A stretch of 43,560 bases of DNA. Source: RGIG5612 sp963591145. Its GTDB lineage: Bacteria > Bacillota > Clostridia > Lachnospirales > Lachnospiraceae. A program made the position numbers and the translations under genes. A model generated the notes under the pieces. That model had not been told where the DNA came from and made no database searches. It saw only the letters and a list, made by a program, of their open reading frames with translations. Of this stretch, positions 1-8,528 are shown piece by piece. The stretch covers positions 1 through 43,560 of the forward strand of contig CAVARE010000067.1 in NCBI GenBank assembly GCA_963591145.1, read 5' to 3'. The first letter of the stretch is position 1. Every line of letters starts with the position of its first letter.

Positions 1-744
1 GATAACCATACAGGTACATTAGGCGAGTGGCAGTCAGATAGCACTCAGCATTGGAAGGTATATTCATGTTGCCTGGCGAAGGCAGAGATTGGCAAGCACG
101 TAGATGATGACAAGAATCACATCTGCGATACCTGCGGCTATGATAAACTGGGTGTGCATGCAGATGCTAACAAGGATCACAAGTGTGATTATGGCTGTGA
201 AACCCTGATCGGTGAATGTGTTGATGAAGACCACGATCATCTCTGCGACTACGGTTGTGGCAAGAGCTTCGGCAATCATGCAGACAAAAACAATGATCAC
301 AACTGCGATTACTGCGGTGAGAAGTTATCAGATCATTCCGGCGGCACGGCTACCTGCAAGGATAAGGCAGTCTGCGACATTTGCGGTGAAGCATACGGTG
401 AGCTGGCTCCACACAGCCTGACTCATGTGGCGGCTAAGGCAGCAACTACAGAAGCTGAGGGCAATAAGGAATACTGGCACTGCAGCATTTGCGATAAATA
501 TTTCAGCGATGAGAATGCAGCAAATGAGATTAAGCTGGCCGATACAGTGATTGCTAAGCTGGAGCCGGAGACAACCACGGAGGCTCAGAAAGACAAGCAA
601 GACCCACCGAAGGACAAGCCAGACGAGAAGAAGGATATGCCTAAGACCGGCGACGACAGCAACATGCTCCTGTGGCTCGTCCTGCTGCTTCTCAGCGCAG
701 GCACCATCTCCACAGCGGCGATTGCCGGCAGGAAGAGAAAATAA
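1..744 (+). CDS. Sortase-anchored repeat surface protein (C-terminal part)
   Basis: This frame is open from the first base of the window, so only the C-terminal 247 residues are seen. They contain four tandem units of the form H/C-x-D-x-[DN]-x-[DN]-H-x-C-D-x-C at about residues 33-46, 53-66, 73-87 and 92-106. Further Cys-x-x-Cys units follow, then a segment around residues 140-180 with the YWHCSICDKYFSD pattern that recurs in clostridial surface proteins. Spaced Asp, His and Cys residues suggest metal binding or disulfides (inference). A Lys/Asp/Pro-rich wall spacer is followed by MPKTGDDS, a hydrophobic stretch and the tail GRKRK, which together form a sortase sorting signal of the LPXTG class with Met in place of Leu. 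The protein is therefore expected on the cell wall. The N-terminus, any signal peptide and any functional domain lie outside the window, so its role is unknown. Confidence 0.85.
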   Translation, partial: DNHTGTLGEWQSDSTQHWKVYSCCLAKAEIGKHVDDDKNHICDTCGYDKLGVHADANKDHKCDYGCETLIGECVDEDHDHLCDYGCGKSFGNHADKNNDHNCDYCGEKLSDHSGGTATCKDKAVCDICGEAYGELAPHSLTHVAAKAATTEAEGNKEYWHCSICDKYFSDENAANEIKLADTVIAKLEPETTTEAQKDKQDPPKDKPDEKKDMPKTGDDSNMLLWLVLLLLSAGTISTAAIAGRKRK

Positions 745-837
745 TGCAGGCAACATAGAACTTGCGATTTAGATCAGTATTTGCACCTGCTATTTCGGGC
801 TGTGAAAATTTATTTCAAAATATCCTTGAACCTAAAT

Positions 838-864
838 AATGGGCTGCCAGAACGGCAGCCCATT
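838..864. terminator. Convergent terminator between surface protein and asnS
   Basis: An 11-bp perfect stem (AATGGGCTGCC / GGCAGCCCATT, loop 849-853) lies between the stop of the surface protein and the stop of the oppositely oriented asnS. Each side has only a short A/T-rich tail. It probably ends transcription from both directions. Confidence 0.7.
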
Positions 865-896
865 TGGTTGAAAAATTATAACAATATCTATCGCCT

Positions 897-2285
897 TTAT
901 ACCAGCTTGCCTGCGCAGCGAGGGTAGAGCTCAACGTCACGGATGTTGCTGATGCCGGTTACATACATGATGAGTCTCTCGAATCCGAGACCGAATCCTG
1001 AATGTGTCGTGCTGCCGAAACGTCTTAAGTCTAAGTACCACTGATACTGATCCTTGTTAAGACCCAGCTCCTCGATACGCTGAAGCAGCAGGTCATATCT
1101 TTCTTCACGCTGGCTGCCGCCGATCAGCTCGCCGACACCTGGAACCAGCATATCAGCTGCTGCAACGGTCTTGCCGTCGTCATTCTGACGCATATAGAAG
1201 GATTTGATCTCTTTAGGATAGTTGTAAACGAATACAGGTTTGTGATAGATCTGTTCTGTGAGATATCTCTCATGCTCTGTCTGAAGATCCGTTCCCCATT
1301 CAACCTTGTATTCGAACTTGTCATTGTGCTGCATCAGGATGTCAACAGCCTCTGTATAGCTTACGCGGCCGAAATCAGAATCAGCCAGGTTAGACAGTCT
1401 CTCCAGCAGAGTCTTGTCCACGTAGCTGTTGAAGAATGCCAGCTCAGTCGGGCACTTCTTGAGAAGATGCTTAACGACGTACTTGATCATAGCCTCGGCT
1501 GTATCCATGTCATCCTTAAGATCTGCATATGCCATCTCAGGCTCTACCATCCAGAATTCAGCGGCATGACGCTGCGTGTTGGAATTCTCGGCACGGAATG
1601 TAGGTCCGAATGTATAAACCTTACCAAATGCCAGTGCGAAGCACTCAGCCTCGAGCTGACCGGAAACGGTGAGGTTAGTCTCCTGACCGAAGAAATCCTG
1701 AGAGAAATCAACCTGTCCGTCCTCTGTAAGAGGCGGGTTAGCAGGATCCAGCGTTGTAACACGGAACATTTCGCCAGCGCCCTCGCAGTCACTTCCTGTG
1801 ATAAGCGGTGTATGAACATATACGAAATTGTTCTCATTGAAGAAGCTGTGAAGGGCAAATGCTGCCTCGCTCCTTACGCGAAATACTGCATTGAATGTAT
1901 TAGAACGGGCTCTGAGGTGAGGGATTGTTCTTAAGAATTCCAGTGTATGTCTCTTCTTCTGAAGAGGGTAATCAGGATCACATGTTCCCTCAATGATGAT
2001 CTCAGAAGCGTGTACTTCCAGCGGCTGCTTTAATTCAGGAGTTAATACAACCTTACCTTTAACAATTACAGAACTTCCTACAGACAGGTTGGCAAGTTCT
2101 TTGAAATTATCAAAAGCATTTGCGTCAACAATTATCTGCAGATTATTGAAGCAGCTCCCGTCGTTGATTTCCAAAAATCCAACAGTCTTGGACTCTCTGG
2201 AAGTTTTTACCCAGCCAGCTACAGTGATGTCACTGCCATCTGCGGGAACATTTGCAAATAAATTAATAAGTTCTGTTCTTTCCAT
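897..2285 (-). CDS. asnS: Asparaginyl-tRNA synthetase
   Basis: This class II aminoacyl-tRNA synthetase (462 aa, the usual family length) charges tRNA-Asn with asparagine in the cytoplasm. An N-terminal OB-fold anticodon-binding domain covers about residues 15-105 (VAGWVKTSRES, FLEINDGS). The class II core follows, with motif 2 FRAENSNTQRH near residues 230-240 and motif 3 GFGLGFERLIMYVTG near the C-terminus. The start at 2285 is chosen because GGAGG sits 7-8 bases upstream on the minus strand. The longer upstream frame has no ribosome-binding site. I looked for a T-box (AGGGTGGNACCGCG) in the short leader and did not find one. It is transcribed divergently from sufC. Confidence 0.96.
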   Translation of the reverse strand: MERTELINLFANVPADGSDITVAGWVKTSRESKTVGFLEINDGSCFNNLQIIVDANAFDNFKELANLSVGSSVIVKGKVVLTPELKQPLEVHASEIIIEGTCDPDYPLQKKRHTLEFLRTIPHLRARSNTFNAVFRVRSEAAFALHSFFNENNFVYVHTPLITGSDCEGAGEMFRVTTLDPANPPLTEDGQVDFSQDFFGQETNLTVSGQLEAECFALAFGKVYTFGPTFRAENSNTQRHAAEFWMVEPEMAYADLKDDMDTAEAMIKYVVKHLLKKCPTELAFFNSYVDKTLLERLSNLADSDFGRVSYTEAVDILMQHNDKFEYKVEWGTDLQTEHERYLTEQIYHKPVFVYNYPKEIKSFYMRQNDDGKTVAAADMLVPGVGELIGGSQREERYDLLLQRIEELGLNKDQYQWYLDLRRFGSTTHSGFGLGFERLIMYVTGISNIRDVELYPRCAGKLV

Positions 2286-2581
2286 GGCTTTTCCTCCTAT
2301 ATATTTTCGAAAAACAATAACACGGATTATATAGCAAATAAAAATGCCTTTCAAGGCAGAATATGTAAAAATAAAGAAAAAAGGGTACACTTAGAAAAGC
2401 ATTTGTGTTATAAATTATGTGGAACATTTTGCTCAAAATCAGAGTGAATGTGTTGTACAACATTGATATACATGCAGCATTGAGCCGGCGTCTGCGTTAA
2501 GCTGTGGACATTTGCCATATGCTGCGATAACAGAGGAAACCCGCCCGGCGAGTTTTTCCACGGTATTAGGAGAGAGTGGGA

Positions 2582-3301
2582 ATGTTAGAATTAAAAGATG
2601 TTTCTTTCGATGTCACTGATGAGAATGGCATCGGCAAGGAGATTATCAAGAATATAAGTCTTAAGATAGACGATCAGAGATTTATCGCTATCACAGGACC
2701 TAATGGCGGCGGCAAGAGTACCATCGCCAAGCTTATCGTAGGCATCTATCAGCCTACATCAGGACAGATTCTGTTCAATGGAACAGATATCACACATATG
2801 TCTATTACAGACAGGGCTAATCTGGGCATCAGCTTCGCTTTCCAGCAGCCTATCAGATTTAAGGGAATCAAGGTTAAGGACTTGCTGGCGCTGGCGGCAG
2901 GTAAGGAGACCAATATCACGCAGGCTTGCGAGTACCTGTCGGAGGTTGGTCTGTGCGCCAGGGATTATATAGACAGAGATGTGGACGGAAGCCTCTCAGG
3001 AGGAGAACTGAAACGAATCGAAATAGCCCAGCTTATTGCAAGAAACACTGAGCTGTCCGTTCTGGATGAGCCTGAGGCAGGCATCGATCTGTGGAGCTTC
3101 TCTAATTTGATCAAGGTCTTCGAGAAAATGAGAGAAGAGAGAGCCAGGGACATAATAATCATATCTCATCAGGAGAGAATATTAGACATTGCTGATGAGA
3201 TTGTTGTTATCAGAGACGGACAGATCGCAGACTTCGGATCTAAGGATAAGATTCTTCCAGAGCTGCTGAAGGGCACTGCAGGCTGCAAATATTATCAATA
3301 G
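2582..3301 (+). CDS. sufC: Fe-S cluster assembly ATPase SufC
   Basis: This ABC-type ATPase (239 aa) drives Fe-S cluster assembly on its SufB/SufD-type scaffold partner; it is cytoplasmic and not a transporter. Walker A is GPNGGGKST (residues 39-47), the signature is LSGGELKRIEIAQ (from 138), and Walker B is LSVLDEPEAGID (158-169). The E-L-K-R-x-E signature and DEPEAGID are typical of SufC rather than of transporter ATPases. The ATG at 2582 is preferred over the GTG at 2576 because AGGAG at 2568-2572 then has a 9-base spacing. The next gene is a SufB-like scaffold. No sufS, sufU or sufD is adjacent, so this looks like a minimal C-B pair. Confidence 0.93.
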   Translation: MLELKDVSFDVTDENGIGKEIIKNISLKIDDQRFIAITGPNGGGKSTIAKLIVGIYQPTSGQILFNGTDITHMSITDRANLGISFAFQQPIRFKGIKVKDLLALAAGKETNITQACEYLSEVGLCARDYIDRDVDGSLSGGELKRIEIAQLIARNTELSVLDEPEAGIDLWSFSNLIKVFEKMREERARDIIIISHQERILDIADEIVVIRDGQIADFGSKDKILPELLKGTAGCKYYQ

Positions 3302-3430
3302 ACATTTGCTCAATTACAAAATAACAGTTTGATTTTGAAACGAATATAAAAGTAGATGGAGCTGGCAACAAGCAGGTAATAAAGTAACACTGCGACATTG
3401 TGCAGCCAATAGGAGCATAGAGAGAATAAG

Positions 3431-4357
3431 ATGGATAAAGTTCAGAGAGACCTCCTTGCAACAGTTGCGGATATACACGATGTTCCAGAGGGAGCATATA
3501 ATATCAGGGCAAATGGTGCGCTGGGAGGAAGGGCTACAACAGCCAATATAGATATAATAACTAAGGAAGATAAACCAGGTATTGATATCATCATTAAGCC
3601 TGGAACCAAGCATGAGAGTGTGCATATTCCTGTAATCATCAGCGAGTCGGGTCTTAAGGATCTCGTATACAATGACTTCTATATAGGAGAGGATTCGGAT
3701 GTTGTGATTGTCGCAGGCTGCGGCATACATAATTGCGGCGATCAGAGCAGCCAGCATGATGGCATTCATACATTCCATGTAGGCAAGAATGCTAAGGTTA
3801 AGTATATCGAGAAGCATTATGGTGAGAATGATCCTGCAGCGGTAGGTACCAATATCATGAATCCTACAACCATCGTATATATAGATGAAGCAGGATACAT
3901 GGAGATGGAGACAACCCAGATCAAGGGTATCGACTCAACAGTCCGTGATACCAAGGCTTACCTGAATGGCGATAAGGCTAAGCTAGTTATCAAGGACAAG
4001 CTCATGACCCATGGGATGCAGCATGCAGATGCGATATTCGATGTAGAATTAAACGGCGAGGGTTCTTCCTGCGAGCTGGTATCAAGAGCCGTTGCCAAGG
4101 ACGATTCTACCCAGACATTTAAGGCCGATATCGTGGGCAATGCCCAGTGTAATTCACATACAGAATGCGACGCCATCATTATGGATAATGCTAAGATCTC
4201 GGCAACTCCTGAGATTCGTGCCAATAATATTGACGCTGCCCTGATTCATGAGGCGGCAATCGGTAAGATCGCAGGAGAGCAGCTGATCAAGCTGATGACA
4301 CTGGGACTTACAGAGGAAGAGGCGGAGCAGGAAATAATCGCCGGCTTTCTGAAGTAG
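3431..4357 (+). CDS. Short SufB/SufD-family Fe-S scaffold protein
   Basis: The 308-residue protein has the beta-helix core and C-terminal HEA..G....EQL..L...GL...EA...I..GF pattern of the SufB/SufD family. It is much shorter than classical SufB (about 465 aa) or SufD (about 420 aa). Cysteines that could hold a cluster are C97 and C102 (GCGIHNCGDQ), C214, C240 and C246. The only Fe-S partner nearby is sufC, 129 bp upstream, so it most likely forms a SufB-SufC complex in which one protein serves as both B and D subunit. Two-gene systems of this kind in anaerobes have been described as minimal SUF (SMS). Assignment to the family is firm. Calling it SmsB rather than SufB or SufD is inference. The start is supported by a purine-rich GAGAGAAT upstream. 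Confidence 0.88.
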   Translation: MDKVQRDLLATVADIHDVPEGAYNIRANGALGGRATTANIDIITKEDKPGIDIIIKPGTKHESVHIPVIISESGLKDLVYNDFYIGEDSDVVIVAGCGIHNCGDQSSQHDGIHTFHVGKNAKVKYIEKHYGENDPAAVGTNIMNPTTIVYIDEAGYMEMETTQIKGIDSTVRDTKAYLNGDKAKLVIKDKLMTHGMQHADAIFDVELNGEGSSCELVSRAVAKDDSTQTFKADIVGNAQCNSHTECDAIIMDNAKISATPEIRANNIDAALIHEAAIGKIAGEQLIKLMTLGLTEEEAEQEIIAGFLK

Positions 4358-4402
4358 GCTATATATATTATTTGCGAGGATATAATCACAAAGAATGACA
4401 AT

Positions 4403-4492
4403 CATGTGCCGTGAACCTCGGCGTAGCAGCCACTGTTCGAAAACGCCTTCGCTGATTGTTTTCTCGCAGTGGCTGCGCCGTCCCGGCACATG
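4403..4492. repeat. Dispersed ~90-nt palindromic repeat, copy A
   Basis: A long imperfect hairpin fills the gap between the sufB-like gene and pepP. The outer arms are CATGTGCCG (4403-4411) and CGGCACATG (4484-4492). The inner arms CAGCCACTG and CAGTGGCTG, and GTTTTC-type against GAAAAC-type, close a loop containing GCCTTCGCTGATT. The reverse complement matches the element before leuB (18289-18372) at nearly every position, including the unpaired loop. One arm also matches the element before leuC. There is no T-tract, so it is not a standard terminator. Confidence 0.85.
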
Positions 4493-4560
4493 TATATATT
4501 GTTTTAATTAAATGCAATATATAGGGAGTAAAAACTTCTAAGTCAATTGAGGTGATAGAG

Positions 4561-6315
4561 ATGCATGAGAATATTTACACGAATAGAATAAATCAATTAA
4601 GAGCCAAGATGCAGGAAGCGGGAATAGACGTCTATTATATTCCTATGAGTGATTGCCATAATAGCGAATATGTGGCAGAACATTTTGGCTGCATTAAGTT
4701 TATCAGCGGATTTTCTGGTTCAGCGGGATCCGTTGTTGTAACGAAGGACAAGGCATGGCTCTTCGCTGATGGCAGATATTATATTCAGGCTGCCAATCAG
4801 ATCGCAGGCTCATGCATAGAACTTATGAAGATAGGACAGCCGGGTGTGCCGGAACTGGCAGATCTGATCAAGGACGAATCTAAAGGGCTGGTGCTGGGAT
4901 TCGATGGTTCGGTTGTACCGGCATGGTTTGGCAATAAATTCGACTGTGAAGTCAGATATGACAGAGATCTGGTAGGCGAGATCTGGACAGACAGACCTAA
5001 GCAGATCTTCACAGATATATTCGAATTAGAGCTTCAATATACAGGTGAGACGGCAGAAAGCAAGATCGCAAGGATCAGAGCTGAGTTAGAGAAAAACGTA
5101 GGAGAAGATGAGAATTATCTCTATATCATCAACTCCCTTGATGATATCGCATGGATGTTTAATCTCCGCGCAAATGATATCGAAAACAACCCTGTTCAGT
5201 ATGCATATGCAGCTATCAGCCGCGATAATGTGACATTATTTACCGGGGCTGAGACTCCTAAGATACCATTTGCTACAGGCAAATATTCCCGTACATGCCT
5301 GTGCATAGACGGCTATGACACAGTTATTCTGGATGACAGCAGGATAAGCTATGATACATATAAATTCTATGAGGAAAAGGGCGCTCATATTGTTTCAATC
5401 TCTAATCCTTCGACGATGATGAAGGCTATCAAGAATGAAACAGAGATCGCCTGCCTCAAGGAAGCTCTGGAGATGGACAGTGCTGTGATGGTTAACTTCA
5501 TGTACTGGCTTAAGAAAAACGTGGGTAAGATCCCGATGGATGAGGTGTCAGTTGCAGATCATCTGCAGCAGATGCGCATGGCTCAGGATGGATATATAGA
5601 GCTGTCCTTTAATACGATCTCAGCATACAAGGAAAATGCTGCACAGATGCATTATGCGCCTAAGAGAGGCGCATGCAAGGAGCTGCAGCCGGAGGGATTC
5701 CTCCTGGTGGATTCAGGCGGTCAGTATAAGACAGGAACCACGGATATTACGAGAACATTTGCCTTGGGACCTCTCACTGCTGAGGAGAAGAAGGCATTTA
5801 CACTTACAGCTGTATCAATGCTGCGTCTCATGAATGCCAAATTCATATCAGGCTGCACAGGTGAGAATCTGGATATTATGGCCAGGGAGCCTATGTGGCT
5901 GGAAGGCTGGGACTACAAGTGCGGTACAGGTCACGGCGTAGGACATATACTTAATGTTCACGAGGGTCCTCATAGTATCAGATGGAGATATAATAAGGAG
6001 CATCCTACATCAGAGCTTAAGCTGGGAATGGTCGTTACAGACGAGCCTGGCGTATATCGCGAGGGTGAGTTTGGCATTCGTACTGAGAATGAGCTGCTGG
6101 TTACAGAATATAAGAAGACAGCTGATGGAGACTTCTATCAGTTCTATAACCTGACATATATACCGATTGATATTGATGCGATTGATATCGCATACTTAAC
6201 ATCCACCGATCGTGAGATGCTGAATGCATATCATAAGAGAGTATACGAAGTTGTTGCTCCGAGAGTAAATGACGAGGTCAGAGAGTGGCTGAAGGAATAT
6301 ACCCGGGAGCTGTAA
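4561..6315 (+). CDS. pepP: Xaa-Pro aminopeptidase (M24B, aminopeptidase P)
   Basis: This cytosolic metallopeptidase (584 aa) should remove N-terminal residues preceding proline. The N-terminal half carries two creatinase-type domains (start ...RINQLRAKMQEAGIDVYYI). The C-terminal half is the pita-bread catalytic domain. Visible metal ligands are the two Asp of VDSGGQYKTGTTDITRTF, the His of GTGHGVGH, and the Glu residues of TDEPGVY and IRTENELLV. The size fits the long three-domain aminopeptidase P type (about 590 aa). The ATG at 4561 is chosen over the GTG at 4552 because GAGGTGA then sits about 5 bases upstream. Upstream lies the palindromic repeat; downstream is the lipid kinase gene. I see no functional link to either neighbour. 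Confidence 0.93.
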   Translation: MHENIYTNRINQLRAKMQEAGIDVYYIPMSDCHNSEYVAEHFGCIKFISGFSGSAGSVVVTKDKAWLFADGRYYIQAANQIAGSCIELMKIGQPGVPELADLIKDESKGLVLGFDGSVVPAWFGNKFDCEVRYDRDLVGEIWTDRPKQIFTDIFELELQYTGETAESKIARIRAELEKNVGEDENYLYIINSLDDIAWMFNLRANDIENNPVQYAYAAISRDNVTLFTGAETPKIPFATGKYSRTCLCIDGYDTVILDDSRISYDTYKFYEEKGAHIVSISNPSTMMKAIKNETEIACLKEALEMDSAVMVNFMYWLKKNVGKIPMDEVSVADHLQQMRMAQDGYIELSFNTISAYKENAAQMHYAPKRGACKELQPEGFLLVDSGGQYKTGTTDITRTFALGPLTAEEKKAFTLTAVSMLRLMNAKFISGCTGENLDIMAREPMWLEGWDYKCGTGHGVGHILNVHEGPHSIRWRYNKEHPTSELKLGMVVTDEPGVYREGEFGIRTENELLVTEYKKTADGDFYQFYNLTYIPIDIDAIDIAYLTSTDREMLNAYHKRVYEVVAPRVNDEVREWLKEYTREL

Positions 6316-6387
6316 TCCGGAGAACTTATAGTTCAAGATCAGGATTGCCGTAATACAGAATGTACTGCAATCCGAAGAGTGGTTACT

Positions 6388-7293
6388 ATGAAGAAGATTT
6401 TGTTTATCTATAATCCTAATTCAGGAAGAGGAAAAATAAAGAGAAATGCATCTAAGATAGCCGAAATGTATCGTTCGGACGGCTATGATGTTACTGTCTA
6501 TGCGACCAAGGGTCCGCTGGATGCACAGAATAAGGTAAGCAGTGATGTTCATAATTATGACTTGGTAGTATGCGCCGGTGGTGATGGTACATTAAGCGAG
6601 GTGGTATCCGGAATCATGGAGGCCAGGGAGCGGGTGCCGATAGGCTTCATTCCAGCCGGCTCGACTAATGATACCAGACACGGATTCAGACTTCCTAAGG
6701 ATATGAAGAGCGCGGCTAAGGTATGTGTGGAAGGCACCGGATTTCAGACCGATGTTGGCAAGATAAATGAAGAGTACTTCACATATGTTGCCTCAGTTGG
6801 CTCACTGTCAGCCGTGTCCTGCTTCACATCGCAGGATCTTAAGCGCCTCTTAGGTCACGGGGCATATGTTATAGAAGGAATCAAGCAGCTTATTAAGATG
6901 GAGTCCTTCGAGATGTCGATCGAATTCGATGACAAGGTCGTAAGCGGCGAGTTCTTCTTGGGAATGATCACTAATGCCATATCCGTGGGAGGATTTGAAG
7001 GAATTACAGGCAAGAATGTAGATCTGCAGGATGGATTGTTCGAAGTAGTAATGCTGAGAAAGCCTGCTAATATCATAGAATTTAACAGACAGATTGATAA
7101 GATACTTATACATAATGATGACAGTCAGCAGCTTATTGATGATGTCGTCGTAAGGTTTAAGACTAATAAGGTTGTATTTAAATCAGATACTCCTGTTCAG
7201 TGGGTCAGAGATGGAGAAAACGGGGGAAAACATAGAATAGTAGAGATTGAAGTCTGCAATAAGGCCGTAACCATAATGACCGACAACAAGTAG
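6388..7293 (+). CDS. Diacylglycerol/lipid kinase, DagK/YegS family
   Basis: The 301-residue protein has the hallmark motifs of the DAGK catalytic fold: NPNSGRGK at residues 9-16, GGDGTLSEV from residue 64, and IPAGSTNDTRHGF near residues 88-100. The C-terminal beta domain contains QWVRDGENGG, which resembles the family's D-G-E segment. Members phosphorylate diacylglycerol or related lipids using ATP, recycling diacylglycerol released during envelope synthesis. The exact substrate cannot be read from sequence. The ATG at 6388 is preferred over the GTG at 6379; AAGAG lies 8 bases upstream. A small hairpin (GGATTGC...GCAATCC, 6342-6373) sits just before the ribosome-binding site and could modulate translation. 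Confidence 0.88.
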   Translation: MKKILFIYNPNSGRGKIKRNASKIAEMYRSDGYDVTVYATKGPLDAQNKVSSDVHNYDLVVCAGGDGTLSEVVSGIMEARERVPIGFIPAGSTNDTRHGFRLPKDMKSAAKVCVEGTGFQTDVGKINEEYFTYVASVGSLSAVSCFTSQDLKRLLGHGAYVIEGIKQLIKMESFEMSIEFDDKVVSGEFFLGMITNAISVGGFEGITGKNVDLQDGLFEVVMLRKPANIIEFNRQIDKILIHNDDSQQLIDDVVVRFKTNKVVFKSDTPVQWVRDGENGGKHRIVEIEVCNKAVTIMTDNK

Positions 7294-7449
7294 TATTTGA
7301 GATAGATAATCTGCGGATTATGGGCATCAGCTCATTGTTTCGCATAAACTAAAGTTCAGTTAAAGAATAGTATGTAAAATAGGACCAGAGTGTCCGCAAA
7401 TGAAGCTCTCTTAGAATCTACAAGAGAGAAAAAGAATCGAGGAATTATA

Positions 7450-8508
7450 TTGAAAAAGACAACGAAGAAAATTTTAGAGGATTATATTGCTGAGATGAAA
7501 TCATCCCAGAAGTCTATCAATGTGATCGAAATCGAGGAGATGTTTGCTGAGAAGCCTCTTAATATCAAGGAAACTGAAGAGGTATACAAATTTCTTGAAG
7601 ATCAGGGCATAGAGGTTAATAAGGAAGAAGAGGAAGACGATCTGGAGATCGATCCCCTCATTCTTCTGGATGGAATCGAAACAGATGACCCTGTCAGAAT
7701 GTATCTTAAAGAGATTGGTACCGTGCCGCTGCTGACTCCGGAAGAGGAGCAGAGACTGGCCATGGCCAAGGCTGAGGGCGACGTAGATGCCAAAAATAAG
7801 CTGATTGAATCTAACCTGAGACTGGTTGTTAATATCGCCAAAAAATATACCAACAGAGGATTAAGCTTCCTGGATCTCATTCAGGAGGGTAATCTAGGTC
7901 TCATGAAGGGCGTAGAGAAATTCGATTACCAGAGAGGCTTCAAGCTGTCCACATATGCCACATGGTGGATCAGACAGTCAGTTACCAGAGCACTTGCGGA
8001 TCAGGCCAGAACCATCAGAGTTCCTGTGCATATGGTAGAAACCATCAACAGAATGACTAAGATTCAGCGTAATCTTACTCTTAAGCTGGGCTATGAACCT
8101 AGTGCTAAGGAAGTGGCTGATGAGATGGGCATTCCTGAGAGCAAGGTTCTCGAGATCATGCAGATATCTAAGGAACCGACCAGCCTTGAGGCACCTAAGG
8201 GCGAAGACGGTGAAGGCGTTGTAGCAGATACAGTTAAGGACGAGATCTCTCTGTCACCGGAGCAGAGTGTTGAAAATATCATGCTCAAGGAGCAGATAGA
8301 TATCCTGCTTCAGGATCTTAAGGAGAGAGAACGTCAGGTTATCATCCTGAGATTCGGCCTGGAGGACGGAAGACCTAGAACTCTTGAAGAGGTAGGTCAG
8401 GTATTTAATGTTACGAGAGAGCGTATCAGACAGATTGAAGCTAAGGCTCTTAAGAAACTTAAGAACCCTGTAAGAGGCAGAATGATTCAGGATTATCTGG
8501 AAGACTAG
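7450..8508 (+). CDS. rpoD: RNA polymerase primary sigma factor (sigma-70/RpoD)
   Basis: This housekeeping sigma factor (352 aa from the chosen start) directs RNA polymerase to -35/-10 promoters. All regions are visible: a region 1.1-like N-terminus (EDYIAEMKSS...YKFLEDQGIEV), region 1.2 (DPVRMYLKEIG), region 2 (NLRLVVNIAKKYTNRGLSF, TYATWWIRQSVTRALADQ), region 3, and the region 4.2 helix-turn-helix (TLEEVGQVFNVTRERIRQIE). I chose the TTG at 7450 because GAGGA lies 6 bases upstream and the product then begins where region 1.1 begins. The in-frame GTG at 7390, with AGGA five bases upstream, is a real alternative that adds 20 residues. dnaG, the common upstream neighbour, is absent. lepB follows 20 bp downstream. 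Confidence 0.95.
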   Translation: MKKTTKKILEDYIAEMKSSQKSINVIEIEEMFAEKPLNIKETEEVYKFLEDQGIEVNKEEEEDDLEIDPLILLDGIETDDPVRMYLKEIGTVPLLTPEEEQRLAMAKAEGDVDAKNKLIESNLRLVVNIAKKYTNRGLSFLDLIQEGNLGLMKGVEKFDYQRGFKLSTYATWWIRQSVTRALADQARTIRVPVHMVETINRMTKIQRNLTLKLGYEPSAKEVADEMGIPESKVLEIMQISKEPTSLEAPKGEDGEGVVADTVKDEISLSPEQSVENIMLKEQIDILLQDLKERERQVIILRFGLEDGRPRTLEEVGQVFNVTRERIRQIEAKALKKLKNPVRGRMIQDYLED

Positions 8509-8528
8509 TCTGGAGGAAATTTTATTAG

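Noticed and set aside
1242..1934. 230-codon plus-strand frame opposite asnS
   Set aside because: It is the complement of well-conserved AsnRS motifs, with no start signal.
2286..2575. T-box or riboswitch upstream of asnS or sufC
   Set aside because: Neither strand shows the T-box core AGGGTGGNACCGCG or another riboswitch core I know. Only ordinary weak promoter-like sequences are seen.
6342..6373. Hairpin before the lipid kinase gene as a terminator
   Set aside because: The 7-bp stem has no T-tract and overlaps the ribosome-binding region. It is noted with the gene but not listed as a terminator.
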